Shown: piece by piece, positions 14,532 through 22,369 of the stretch
Layout: every line of letters begins with the position of its first letter
Position numbering within the stretch: the stretch's first letter is position 1
DNA from: a virus
Virus record (IMG/VR): IMGVR_UViG_3300036829_000406
Span: 1-62,395 of that record
Length of the DNA stretch: 62,395 nucleotides
Strand: one strand, 5' to 3'
Position numbers and translations under genes: made by a program
Notes under the pieces: generated by a model
Seen by the model: the letters and a program-made list of their open reading frames with translations, nothing else
What the model was told of the DNA's origin: nothing
Database searches by the model: none

Positions 14532-15784
14532 GACCGCCCTCTCAGTCCTTCGAGTACCCGGTCCATCACGTCGGCCCCGGCCCGCGGCACGTCCTCCAGG
14601 GCGTGCACGTACACCGCCGTTGTCGAGATCCGCGAGTGCCGAAGCATCCGCTGCACCGTCTTCAGGTCCGCGCCGCCGGCCAGCGCGTACGACGCGCACG
14701 CGTGCCGCAGATCATGCAGCCGGACCGGCCGCTCGATCCCGGCGCGGGCCCGGACCTTCTCCCACTGCCGGTTGATGTTCCGCGGCTCGACCGCCGTCCC
14801 CAGCCCGGTGGTGAACACGAGCTCGAGGTCCGCCCACGCTGGCGCGGCCATCCGGGTCTTGCGCTGTTCCCGCTGCCACTGGGCCAGCGCCTCGACGGCC
14901 GAGACGGGCAGCGCGACCCGCTCCCTCGATGCGCGGGTCTTCAGCTCCCTGGCCACCAGGCGCCCGCGGCCGCGTTTCCCGGTGACGGGGTCGGGGTCGC
15001 CGCGGAGCCGCTGCACCTGCAGGCCCGGTGTCCAGATCCGCCGATCGAGGTCGAGGTCTGTCCATCGCATGCCGAGGCCTTCGCCGCGGCGGAAGCCGAG
15101 CAGGAACGCGACGAGCCAGTAGCACCACCAGCGGTCGGCGGCCATCGCGGTCAGGAGCGCGGATACCTCGGCGGGTGCGAGGATGACGGGTTCGGCCGGG
15201 TTGGCCTTGGGTGGGGCTACGAGGTCGACGACGTTGCGGGTGAGTCCGGCGGTTTCGTCGCGGATCGCGTCGGCGATCATTTTGTGGAGGATCTCCCGGC
15301 AGTAGGCGACGGTGCGGGGTGACAGGGTGCGGCGTGGTCCGTCGCGGGGCTGGCGTCCGGCTGGCTTGCGGGAGAGGCGGTCCTGCCAGTCGCGGACGGT
15401 GGCGGCGGACAGGTCGGCGAGTTTGACGTGGCCGATGCCGTCTTTGCGGGTGAGGATGTGCAGGCGGGCGTTGTCCCGGTAGGAGTCCATGGTGGATGCG
15501 GCGAGGCGCCCGGCGCGGACGTACTGGGGGAGGGTGGTGCCGAGCCACCGGGTGAACGCGTCGGCGACGGTCTGGTGCGGGTCCTCGGGCAATCCCTGGG
15601 CGAGTTTGGCCTCGAGTTCGGCGCGGTTGTCTACGGCTTGTTTGCGGGTTTTGCCGTAGACGTAGCGGGGTTTGGTGTCGATGCCGCCTTCGGGTGGGTA
15701 GGCGCGGGCTTGCCAGCGTCCGTCTTTGCGCCGCCAGGGTTTGCCTTCGCGGTTGGGCCGCGCCCCGGCCGGCTTGCCGGTCAT
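14528..15784 (-). CDS. int: Tyrosine integrase
   Basis: 418 residues from ATG 15784 (overlaps the preceding stop as ATGA; a GTG at 15796 is less likely). An N-terminal AP2-like arm-binding region and a SAM-like core-binding domain precede the catalytic domain. Catalytic residues seen: R233 (GFRRGEG), H357 and R360 (HDLRH), H383 (LRHSRIST), nucleophile Y392 (AVYVH). It should recombine attP at 13396-13442 with a host tRNA-Arg gene. Leftward genes upstream and downstream are coupled to it. Confidence 0.93.
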   Translation of the reverse strand: MTGKPAGARPNREGKPWRRKDGRWQARAYPPEGGIDTKPRYVYGKTRKQAVDNRAELEAKLAQGLPEDPHQTVADAFTRWLGTTLPQYVRAGRLAASTMDSYRDNARLHILTRKDGIGHVKLADLSAATVRDWQDRLSRKPAGRQPRDGPRRTLSPRTVAYCREILHKMIADAIRDETAGLTRNVVDLVAPPKANPAEPVILAPAEVSALLTAMAADRWWCYWLVAFLLGFRRGEGLGMRWTDLDLDRRIWTPGLQVQRLRGDPDPVTGKRGRGRLVARELKTRASRERVALPVSAVEALAQWQREQRKTRMAAPAWADLELVFTTGLGTAVEPRNINRQWEKVRARAGIERPVRLHDLRHACASYALAGGADLKTVQRMLRHSRISTTAVYVHALEDVPRAGADVMDRVLEGLRGRS

Positions 15785-16065
15785 GGGTGAGCCCACTCAG
15801 GAATCAGCGGCTCCCCGGTATACGGATTGTGGTCGATATGCCAGCTGACGTCCTGGCTGACGGGATCAAGGTGCCAGTACCCGCATCGAGGGCAGTGCGC
15901 GCCGATCCCCCCATCCTTTGCCGGTACCGGCTCGAGCGGAGACTGATGGCGCGGGCATAGTCCCTCGCTGAGCGACATGCAGCTGTGCCGCCAGTACACC
16001 TGCTCGGCCGTGGTGCCGTGGGGGATGGGCAGAATCGCCCCGCCCGGCAATTGCAGTTTGTCCAT
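15781..16065 (-). CDS. Small zinc-ribbon-like protein upstream of integrase
   Basis: 94 residues from ATG 16065 (GCGAGGC upstream). Contains CPRHQSPLEP and HCPRCGYWHLD, likely one zinc site. It is translationally coupled to the integrase and may modulate it; no family recognised. Confidence 0.55.
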   Translation of the reverse strand: MDKLQLPGGAILPIPHGTTAEQVYWRHSCMSLSEGLCPRHQSPLEPVPAKDGGIGAHCPRCGYWHLDPVSQDVSWHIDHNPYTGEPLIPEWAHP

Positions 16066-16196
16066 GCCTCGCAACACTACCCAGGATGGACATGTCTGGT
16101 CTACAGTGGACTCCGGATGTCTCCATTTACCGTCAACCGTGGCGGGAGAGCACGGGAGCCTGTCTCCAGGCCCCGGCAGAGGTGAAGGGGTTCACG
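16066..16196. promoter_or_regulatory. Divergent int/xis control region
   Basis: Region between the leftward integrase operon and the rightward Xis-like gene. It contains GACATGTC (palindrome, about 16087-16094) and nearby ATGGACAT and ATGTCTCCAT elements in roughly opposite orientation, plausible regulator sites. No convincing -35/-10 pair is visible. The Xis gene has a strong ribosome site here (GAGGTGAAGGGG). Confidence 0.4.
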
Positions 16197-16427
16197 ATGA
16201 CCGACCCGGCCCCCGGGATGACCGACGTAGGCCCTGAAGCGCTCGACCTGCTGACGATGGCCGAGGTGGCTGAGCGGCTGAGGACGTCGGAGAAGACGGT
16301 GCAGCGCATGATCCGGCAGGGTGTGTTCACGAAGCTGAAGATGGGCAGCCTGGTCCGCATCGATCCGGCGGAGGTCGCGGCTTATAAGAGGCAGCTGCAC
16401 GAGCAGGCGGCCGCTGCGGCCCGGTGA
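16197..16427 (+). CDS. xis: Excisionase-like MerR/HTH_17 protein
   Basis: 76 residues from ATG 16197. The core LTMAEVAERLRTSEKTVQRMIRQG followed by KMGSLVRIDPAEVAAYKRQL is a standard excisionase-family winged helix. Divergent from the integrase, the usual Int/Xis arrangement in actinophages, so it probably directs excision. An upstream ATG at 16086 lacks a ribosome site. Confidence 0.75.
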   Translation: MTDPAPGMTDVGPEALDLLTMAEVAERLRTSEKTVQRMIRQGVFTKLKMGSLVRIDPAEVAAYKRQLHEQAAAAAR

Positions 16428-16433
16428 TGCCGG

Positions 16434-16664
16434 ATGTCGAAGGCGAGGAACGGTGCCAGGTCGCAGCAGGGCCGGCTGGCGGACATGTCGCTGCCGCCGG
16501 AGGAACGAGGCCGCCGGGGCCGGGGGAAGCGTCAGGCGAAGCAGCTGGGTGGGACGCCCCCGGCGCAGATGAGTCACGCGCAGGGCGCGAAGGGCCGCAG
16601 GAAGGCCCGGGAAGGTGAGGCCAAGATGAGACGGTGGCGGCGCGGGGAGGCGAGCGGGGCATGA
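16434..16664 (+). CDS. Hypothetical highly basic protein
   Basis: 76 residues, very rich in Arg, Lys and Gly, probably disordered and nucleic-acid binding. It sits between xis and the methylase and its stop overlaps the methylase start (ATGA). Confidence 0.5.
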   Translation: MSKARNGARSQQGRLADMSLPPEERGRRGRGKRQAKQLGGTPPAQMSHAQGAKGRRKAREGEAKMRRWRRGEASGA

Positions 16665-17515
16665 AGCCGCCGTTTACCTACTTCGGCGGCAAGACGGCGA
16701 TTGCCGGCCAGATCGCGGCGCTGCTGCCCGCGCACGAGCACTATGTGGAGCCGTTCGCCGGGTCGCTCGCTGTGCTGCTGGCCAAGAAGCCATCACCGAT
16801 GGAAACGATCAATGACCTCGACGGCGACCTGATGCACTTCTGGCGGACGCTGCGCGACGACCCGGAAGGCCTCGAGCGCGTCTGTGCGCTCACCCCGCAC
16901 TCTCGCGCCGAGTACCTCCAGTCGTATGACCTGGATGGCACCGAGGGCATCGAGCGCGCCCGGCGCATCTGGGTGCGGCTCACTCAGGGCCGCGGTAGAT
17001 CCATGCGCCGGACCGGCTGGCGGTATTACGTCAATCCCCGCGGTTCGTCCTCGTCGATGCCGGATTACCTCGAGGCCTATACGACACGCACCGCCGCGGC
17101 GGCGGCCCGGCTGGCCGCGGTATCGCTGGAGTGCAAACCGGCGCTCGAGCTCATAGTCCAGTACGGCCAGCATGACGGCGTGCTCATCTACGCCGACCCG
17201 CCTTACCTCGGTTGCGTCCGCAATCCGCGGGCGAACCGCGCCGGGAGTGGCCGCGAATACTCTGCGGAGATGCTGACCGAGGACCAGCATCGCGAGCTGG
17301 CGGACGCTCTGCTCGAGGCCTGCGCCGTAGTCGTGCTCAGCGGCTACGACAGCCCGTTGTACCAGGACCTGTACGCAGCCTGGCATCGCGTCGAGATTCC
17401 GACCTTCAACGGCAACGGGACCGGTGACCGCAGCCGTGTCGAGGTCCTGTGGTCTAACCGGCCGTTCCCGGCGCAGGGATCGCTGTTCGACCTCGACGGC
17501 GTCGCGTCCGCCTGA
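16661..17515 (+). CDS. D12-class DNA N6-adenine methyltransferase (Dam-like)
   Basis: 284 residues from ATG 16661. SAM-binding motif FGGK at residues 8-11, VEPFAGS near 35 and the catalytic DPPY at about 179-182 are in the order of the Dam/DpnM (D12) family. It modifies adenine in a short DNA target, probably to protect phage DNA from host restriction. No cognate restriction enzyme is beside it, so it looks like an orphan phage methylase. Confidence 0.88.
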   Translation: MKPPFTYFGGKTAIAGQIAALLPAHEHYVEPFAGSLAVLLAKKPSPMETINDLDGDLMHFWRTLRDDPEGLERVCALTPHSRAEYLQSYDLDGTEGIERARRIWVRLTQGRGRSMRRTGWRYYVNPRGSSSSMPDYLEAYTTRTAAAAARLAAVSLECKPALELIVQYGQHDGVLIYADPPYLGCVRNPRANRAGSGREYSAEMLTEDQHRELADALLEACAVVVLSGYDSPLYQDLYAAWHRVEIPTFNGNGTGDRSRVEVLWSNRPFPAQGSLFDLDGVASA

Positions 17516-17539
17516 CACGAAAGATGAGGTGGCGTCGGC

Positions 17540-17670
17540 GTGGGCACAACGGCTGACCTGATCATCCGCGGGCTGAACGGCGAGCACCTGAGGCGGGCAT
17601 CGATGAGACCAAGAACGCGCTGATCCGCCACGGCTGCGAGCAGCTCCAGGTCCAGGACGCGCTGTTCTGA
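17540..17670 (+). pseudogene. Small frameshifted reading frame
   Basis: GTG at 17540 opens 27 codons ending at 17623. A second frame that includes IDETKNALIRHG and ends QVQDALF at 17670 continues the sense of a short helical protein. One base gained or lost near 17595-17605 would join them. It could be a decayed gene, a sequencing indel or a shifted product; too short to decide. Confidence 0.3.
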
Positions 17671-17681
17671 GACGGCAAAGA

Positions 17682-17713
17682 GCCCCCCGCACGCCACAGG
17701 GCGCGCGGGGGGC
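17682..17713. terminator. Terminator between convergent methylase and lysis operons
   Basis: GCCCCCCGC (17682-17690) pairs perfectly with GCGGGGGGC (17705-17713). It lies exactly between the rightward methylase end and the leftward operon end, so it probably acts in both directions. There is no strong U-run. Confidence 0.6.
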
Positions 17714-17752
17714 ATTTACCTTTCACCCCAGACGGGGCAGGTAATTCCTTGC

Positions 17753-18559
17753 CTACGGGCAGAACTGATACCCGGTGGACAGCACGTCGGCGGGCTGCGT
17801 GCAGCCGATGATCGACCACTGCTCGTTCAGCCCGTCGTTCTCCGGGTAGGCCAGCAGCGCGGTGCCCGGGCCGCCGTTCCCCTTGATGTCCAGCACATTC
17901 TGGACGTTCCCGGACCGGAACCCGTGAGACAGGGTGTCGTTGACCATGAGCAGCCCGGACGCCCCGGTGACCGGAGCCCATTCCTGCCAGGCGTTGGCGT
18001 GCCCGGCGGTAACCGCGTTCTCGACGGTGGTGTCGTTGCCCATCGTGAAGGTGCCGTTGGTGTTGCAGTTCCGCAGGACCGCGTTCCACCGGGCCGCGCC
18101 CTTGGGTCCGTTGTTCTCCGAGACGACGGACAGGCACAGGTCGGAGCTGTTCGCGGTGAATGTGGTGCCGGGCGCCGGCTGGGCGGTGAACCCGGGGATC
18201 TTGCCGTCGGGGGTGTACATGGCGACGTACCGGCCGAGGTTGCCGGGGCCGCCGCTGGTGGCACCGCCGACGGCGAAGACGGTGAAGTCCTCGCGGACGT
18301 TCGCCTGGGAGTCGGTCTGGACGCCGACGGGGCTGTTGTAGTAGTTGCCGCTGGCGGTGCCGGTGCCGAGGACAGCCATGTCGAGGGTGCCGTGGGCGGT
18401 GAACGCGGACTGGAGGCCGCCGCAGCCGATGGGGTCGGTGGTGGCGGAGGCGGTGTTGGTGCAGGTGAGGGTGGTGGCGTGCGCCGTGGTGGCGCCGGTG
18501 AGGGCAAGGCCGGCGGTGAGGATGGCGCCCGCTGCGAGCGCTGCAATGCGTCTGCTCAT
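17753..18559 (-). CDS. Secreted protein with ricin-type lectin-like C-terminus
   Basis: 268 residues from ATG 18559 (GGAGA upstream). A clear Sec signal peptide of about 28 residues ends at ATTAHA. The C-terminal half has ricin-B-like elements (NVLDIKGNGGPGTALL, then NEQWSIIGC, a QxW-type motif) and paired Cys, suggesting a carbohydrate-binding secreted protein. It is the last gene of the lysis end of the leftward transcript, so it may be a lysogenic-conversion product or a wall-binding accessory. No catalytic motif is visible. Confidence 0.6.
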   Translation of the reverse strand: MSRRIAALAAGAILTAGLALTGATTAHATTLTCTNTASATTDPIGCGGLQSAFTAHGTLDMAVLGTGTASGNYYNSPVGVQTDSQANVREDFTVFAVGGATSGGPGNLGRYVAMYTPDGKIPGFTAQPAPGTTFTANSSDLCLSVVSENNGPKGAARWNAVLRNCNTNGTFTMGNDTTVENAVTAGHANAWQEWAPVTGASGLLMVNDTLSHGFRSGNVQNVLDIKGNGGPGTALLAYPENDGLNEQWSIIGCTQPADVLSTGYQFCP

Positions 18560-18686
18560 GGGCAGGCGTCTCCTTATGTCGTCAGATGAGGTCACCTTAC
18601 AGACGCGCAACCGGGCCGCGCGGATTACGGGCGCCCCGGCCCGTCTCCTGATAGCGGCATTTAAGCGCGGCTCTCCGCCTGGATGA
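18560..18686. other. Intergenic region upstream of the secreted-protein gene
   Basis: Holds the ribosome site of the leftward secreted protein (GGAGA near 18568). Nothing else recognisable; it leads into an AP2-domain remnant on the plus strand. Confidence 0.4.
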
Positions 18687-18788
18687 AAGGTAAATTGGAG
18701 CACAGAGGAAGACGCTGCGCGTGCTTACGACGCTGCTGCGCTGGCCGCGTGGGGCGACTACGCCTTCCTGAACTTCCCTCACGCCTGA
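18687..18788 (+). pseudogene. C-terminal remnant of an AP2-domain (HNH homing-type) protein
   Basis: The frame reads EEDAARAYDAAALAAWGDY then AFLNFPHA and a stop, the unmistakable end of an AP2/ERF-type domain as found in phage HNH endonucleases. The frame is closed upstream by TGA at 18684-18686 and no start or HNH part is present, so only a fragment survives. It is on the strand opposite the surrounding lysis genes and overlaps the amidase-like gene by 10 bases. Confidence 0.6.
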
Positions 18789-19312
18789 CCGAGCCACCGG
18801 TTCTGGATAAGCCACGCAGTCCAGTCGCCGGGGGTCACGTGCGCGTAATCCGCTGGGTCCGGCGCACTGAGGCCGGCCTTGTCGTAGGCGTATGCCGCCA
18901 GGCTGGAGCAGACGATCTCGCCGGGTGGCTTGCCGTCGACCCGTTCGGCCCATACATCCTTCAGGCCGAACGCCATCCCGGCGTCCTCGATGATCGCCTG
19001 CCAGGAGTATGGCGTGCCGAGCATCGCTTCCATGGTTTTGCACACGGCGGCACGCTGGACATCTGTCTTCGGCTGCATCCGGTTGGTGATGGTCCATGGC
19101 GATTCGAGGTAGGCCTTGGCGTCGCGCCAGCCGACGCCGCCGGGACGTCCCTCGATCAGCCACAGGACACCGTGGGCGTCGGTGTGGTGCGCTACTGCGA
19201 CGTGGTTCTGCAAGTTGGCGCGTCCGCGCAGGGCGGCGCCGAGCCGGATCATGGCCGAGGCGAGACCGCCGGTGCGGACCAGGATCACGTCGCCCGGCTG
19301 GACGTCTGTCAT
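18779..19312 (-). CDS. Permuted NlpC/P60 (YiiX-type) papain-like hydrolase
   Basis: 177 residues. It begins with the GDVILVRTGG beta-strand motif typical of this family; candidate catalytic residues are H37 (QNHVAVA), E54 and C135 (EIVCSSLAAYAY), in the His-first, Cys-last order of the circularly permuted class. Such enzymes cleave amide bonds in peptidoglycan or lipids. In the lysis region it may act with the DUF1906 endolysin, although a virion or conversion role cannot be excluded. Confidence 0.6.
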   Translation of the reverse strand: MTDVQPGDVILVRTGGLASAMIRLGAALRGRANLQNHVAVAHHTDAHGVLWLIEGRPGGVGWRDAKAYLESPWTITNRMQPKTDVQRAAVCKTMEAMLGTPYSWQAIIEDAGMAFGLKDVWAERVDGKPPGEIVCSSLAAYAYDKAGLSAPDPADYAHVTPGDWTAWLIQNRWLGQA

Positions 19313-19316
19313 CGAC

Positions 19317-19838
19317 TCACGCTCCGCAGATCCGGCACGGCGTGAAGTTGGACGCCTGATGCTCGCATTCGTGTGCGAGCGCCGGCGGGTTCACGTCGCC
19401 TCGGAATGATGTCCGGCGGTCCAGGTCGGTGCCAACCTCGCGGATCAGGTACGGGTCATTCCCGGGCCCGTGACTGGGGGCGTACGGCTTCGCGGAATGC
19501 TCGCTGCCCGGCGAGTCGTGGATGGTGAAGAACTCCATGGCCTCGTGGCGCTCCACCAGCAGGATCTGATCGAACAGCCACCGCTGCCAGGACCGCACGT
19601 CGTATGCCGCTGGCGGGACAAGCATGTAATGGACGACGCTGCGCCGCTTGTCTTGGTCGTAGCTGTCCGCCGTGTGGATCGTGATGAGCAGGGTCAGGCC
19701 TCGGCTGTCCTGGCCCCGGTCAAGGTCCGCCAGCTCAAACGTCCAGCCGCGCCGGTACTCCAGGCGGTCCGCCAGGCCGGCCAGCGCGTCCGGGTACGGA
19801 GCCTCTTGGCGCATGATGCGCTCGCTTCCGGCCGTCAT
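19317..19838 (-). CDS. Hypothetical protein in lysis region
   Basis: 173 residues from ATG 19838, which overlaps the endolysin stop (ATGA). It ends with HECEHQASNFTPCRIC, a possible zinc site. No family recognised; tightly coupled to the endolysin. Confidence 0.5.
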   Translation of the reverse strand: MTAGSERIMRQEAPYPDALAGLADRLEYRRGWTFELADLDRGQDSRGLTLLITIHTADSYDQDKRRSVVHYMLVPPAAYDVRSWQRWLFDQILLVERHEAMEFFTIHDSPGSEHSAKPYAPSHGPGNDPYLIREVGTDLDRRTSFRGDVNPPALAHECEHQASNFTPCRICGA

Positions 19839-20809
19839 GCGTTCGTGTGCCATGCCACCGTCGCCGCGCCGGCATCGACGCGGGTGAACGAGCAGCCGTT
19901 GCAGTCCGCCGGCGTCCCGACCGTGTAGGTGAGGGTGCCGTCGACGGTCAGGCGGCCAGCGTCGAAGGTGGCGCTGTTCAGGTGGGCGATCCGGAGCTCC
20001 ACGACCGGCGCCGTGGGCTGCTCGCCTTTCCAGTCGGAGTACAGCACGATCTGGCCGGCTGCGCCGGCTGGCCAGCTGCGGGACTCCCGGGTGCCCGGGG
20101 TGGTGCGGATGACTCCTGATGGCATGCCGTCCTCCTGTGATGCGGGTGCCCCGCCTGCGGCCGGGGCAGCCTGTGCGGGGCGGGGCCACTGGCCGAAGTC
20201 CGGTGCGGTGCCCTCGTGGATGTTGACGTCGGCGCCGGCCAGCGGCGCGGGCCCGGCCAGCTGGTACAGCACGGCGCGCGGGTCGCGGTGGCCGCCGGAC
20301 CAGGCGACGGTCTGCCAGGCCATGACCGCCAGGCCCGCGTCGAGGACCCGCTTGCAGGCCCAGTAGCCGCCGTAGACGCCGACCCGGTATGCCCGGCCGG
20401 CCAGCACCGTGATCGCGCGGAAGTAGTCCGCTGCGGGCCCGAGCTTGGCGGCCGCGTTAGCCGGGGTGTCCGGCAGGTGGGGTGCGTAGTCGGGCAGGTC
20501 GAAGTCGATGGCGAAGTAGACGGTGATCCCGTCGGGGGCGCCGAGGTCGGCCAGCTGGGTGATGGCGAGGCGGCCGTCCGCGCGGCCCTGCGCGGCGCCC
20601 TTGGTGACCGCGTCGGCGCCGTATTCGAAAGCGAGGAACACGGCGATCCCGGCGCCGGTCAGCTGCTCCGCCTCGGCCCTGGTGATGTTCTTGCCGATCG
20701 AGGAGAAGCCGGGCACCGAGTCCCAGCCGATGTACCGGCCGGCGGCGGTGACCCCGGCCGCTTTGAGTGTGGAGACGGGTGGCCGGATGGTCGAGTAGTC
20801 GACGATCAA
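19835..20809 (-). CDS. Endolysin with DUF1906 glycoside-hydrolase-like domain
   Basis: 324 residues. The start is TTG at 20809, fixed by a GGAGG ribosome site eight bases before it; the TTGA overlaps the upstream stop. Residues 1-215 are a DUF1906/Rv2525c-type TIM-barrel (VDYSTIRPP, GRYIGWD, GITVYFAIDFD, VGVYGGYWACK). An Ala/Gly-Pro linker leads to a beta-rich C-terminal domain of about 95 residues, perhaps cell-wall binding. Next to a holin, so it is the main candidate for the lysis enzyme. Confidence 0.8.
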   Translation of the reverse strand: MIVDYSTIRPPVSTLKAAGVTAAGRYIGWDSVPGFSSIGKNITRAEAEQLTGAGIAVFLAFEYGADAVTKGAAQGRADGRLAITQLADLGAPDGITVYFAIDFDLPDYAPHLPDTPANAAAKLGPAADYFRAITVLAGRAYRVGVYGGYWACKRVLDAGLAVMAWQTVAWSGGHRDPRAVLYQLAGPAPLAGADVNIHEGTAPDFGQWPRPAQAAPAAGGAPASQEDGMPSGVIRTTPGTRESRSWPAGAAGQIVLYSDWKGEQPTAPVVELRIAHLNSATFDAGRLTVDGTLTYTVGTPADCNGCSFTRVDAGAATVAWHTNA

Positions 20810-20940
20810 TGCGTGCCTCCTGATGGCTGGGGCTGCGTGCGGTATCCCGGGGCGGCCGGGTGCCAGCTGTCCCGGCAGTCGGCGCACATGGCGGCGGCGT
20901 CGAGGTCGGCGAACCGGCCGCAGCGGTGGCAGTAGGCCAT
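20806..20940 (-). CDS. Tiny zinc-ribbon protein upstream of endolysin
   Basis: 44 residues from ATG 20940. CHRCGRFADLD and CADCRDSWHP give a four-Cys zinc ribbon. Its stop overlaps the endolysin TTG (TTGA), so its main role may be translational coupling. Proteins of this form often sit between holin and lysin genes in actinophages. Confidence 0.65.
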   Translation of the reverse strand: MAYCHRCGRFADLDAAAMCADCRDSWHPAAPGYRTQPQPSGGTH

Positions 20941-20975
20941 GGGCGGGGTTTGGTAGGCGGCCCTGCCGCACCGGG

Positions 20976-21242
20976 TCACTCCGGCGCGGCAGGAGGGGGC
21001 AGCGTCTCAGCTGCAGGCGCTGCGGGGGCTGCAGGCTGAACAGCGGCCGGCCGGGGGGTGTGCCTGGCGAAGTATCCGGCGGTGAAGGTGACCGCGGACG
21101 GCACGATCACGTAAATCCAGGAGGCGACCACGTCGGGTACCGACCCGCGGAACACGTACCGGCCCAGGGCCCACAGGGCAAGCCCGGACACCGCTGCGGC
21201 GGCCGTGGACGCCTGCACCTTGCGTTCGACGGGTGCGGTCAT
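20976..21242 (-). CDS. Holin (two-TM)
   Basis: 88 residues. Two hydrophobic helices (about 10-30 and 37-58) separated by a short turn, then an Ala/Pro-rich tail. Size, topology and position directly before the endolysin cassette support a holin that releases the lysin through the membrane. Confidence 0.7.
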   Translation of the reverse strand: MTAPVERKVQASTAAAAVSGLALWALGRYVFRGSVPDVVASWIYVIVPSAVTFTAGYFARHTPRPAAVQPAAPAAPAAETLPPPAAPE

Positions 21243-21251
21243 GACGGCCTC

Positions 21252-21620
21252 CTAGCTGATGGGCAGGTGGTAGAACTTCGCCCATTTCGCGAATGACGGG
21301 TCGGCCGGGGGCAGCTTCCCGCAGTCCTGCCCGGCGTATGCCGCGCGTGATTCGGCGATGATCGAGATGCCGAGGCTGGACGGCCTGCCGGTCTGCTGGG
21401 CGATCGTGACTGGCAGGGGCGCCAGGGTGCGCCAGAACCGGCAGGAGGCGCTGAGTCTGCCGTTCTGCTGGGCGTACAGGACGGCGAGGGTGATCACGGC
21501 GGCGCACAGGACGGCGATGACACCGGCGGCGGTCAGCCACCTGGTCCGCTGGTAGTCCCGCAGTGATGCGCGGATCAGCTTGTCGACGTCGGCGACCGGC
21601 CGTGGGCTGGTGCCGTCCAT
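21252..21620 (-). CDS. Single-TM protein in lysis cassette
   Basis: 122 residues from ATG 21620 (TGATG overlap). One strong membrane helix (about residues 26-48), then an outside domain with two Cys. It might be a second holin component or a spanin-like protein; no family recognised. Confidence 0.5.
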   Translation of the reverse strand: MDGTSPRPVADVDKLIRASLRDYQRTRWLTAAGVIAVLCAAVITLAVLYAQQNGRLSASCRFWRTLAPLPVTIAQQTGRPSSLGISIIAESRAAYAGQDCGKLPPADPSFAKWAKFYHLPIS

Positions 21621-21991
21621 CAGGGGGTCTCGAGCATCTGGTGCACCTGCTTGACCTCGGTCCTGGTCTCGCCTATGAGCTGCAGCGCTTCGCTGATCTT
21701 GGTTTCGAGGATTTCCCATGCCGCGCGGCCGGTGAGGGCGTCCTGGAGCACGGTGACTTTGCCGTCGAGTTCGGCGATCCTGCGGTCTTTGGTGGCGGCG
21801 TCGGCTTGGAGGTCGGCGATGAGCGCGTCCTGGGCTCGGGATTTCCCTTCCCAGGCGCGGGCGGTTTCGCGGTACTGGGTGAGCGCGGATCCGGAGCGTG
21901 AGGCTCGCCAGGATCCGGCGATGCCGACGACGGCGAAGGCGAAGGAGATGAATGTGAGGATGGCCAGGAACGTGCTGGTATCGATGTGCAC
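21620..21991 (-). CDS. Membrane-anchored coiled-coil protein in lysis cassette
   Basis: 123 residues: one N-terminal membrane helix (residues 8-27) followed by about 80 residues of coiled coil (RIAELDGKVTVLQDALTG). The topology resembles holin-associated or tail-tip proteins. Coupled to the next gene. Confidence 0.5.
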   Translation of the reverse strand: MHIDTSTFLAILTFISFAFAVVGIAGSWRASRSGSALTQYRETARAWEGKSRAQDALIADLQADAATKDRRIAELDGKVTVLQDALTGRAAWEILETKISEALQLIGETRTEVKQVHQMLETP

Positions 21992-22039
21992 CTGTCCCCC
22001 CCGCTGATCAGGTCATCCCGTGGCCGTCCCTGGCCTCTG

Positions 22040-22369
22040 TCAGCCGATTTGCCCTCCCCATACCTGCGAAAGCTCTTCGTCGAAGTTGAATTCGCTGGCC
22101 TGTGCGGCGGTGCCGAAGTAGACGGCGGCGACGGTGTTGAGGTAGCCGATCATGTTGAGCGCGTACTGGGCGTCGCTGATCCCGCCCGGGTTGGCCTGGT
22201 TGGCGTCCGGGCTGTACCCGATGGATTCCAGGTAGGCCAGCCCGGTGGCCTGCCCGTTGACGGCGAGGTTCAGGTTGGCGATCTGCCGCATGATGTTGCG
22301 GAGGTTCACGGCCAGGTTCGTGATCACGTTGTCGACCTGGCTGCTGCCGATGGCGGCACCGACTGGCAT
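22040..22369 (-). CDS. Hypothetical virion-associated protein
   Basis: 109 residues, helical N-terminus (ITNLAVNLRNIMRQIANLN). Directly after the large tail protein and before the lysis genes, a usual place for a small tail or baseplate component. No family recognised. Confidence 0.5.
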   Translation of the reverse strand: MPVGAAIGSSQVDNVITNLAVNLRNIMRQIANLNLAVNGQATGLAYLESIGYSPDANQANPGGISDAQYALNMIGYLNTVAAVYFGTAAQASEFNFDEELSQVWGGQIG

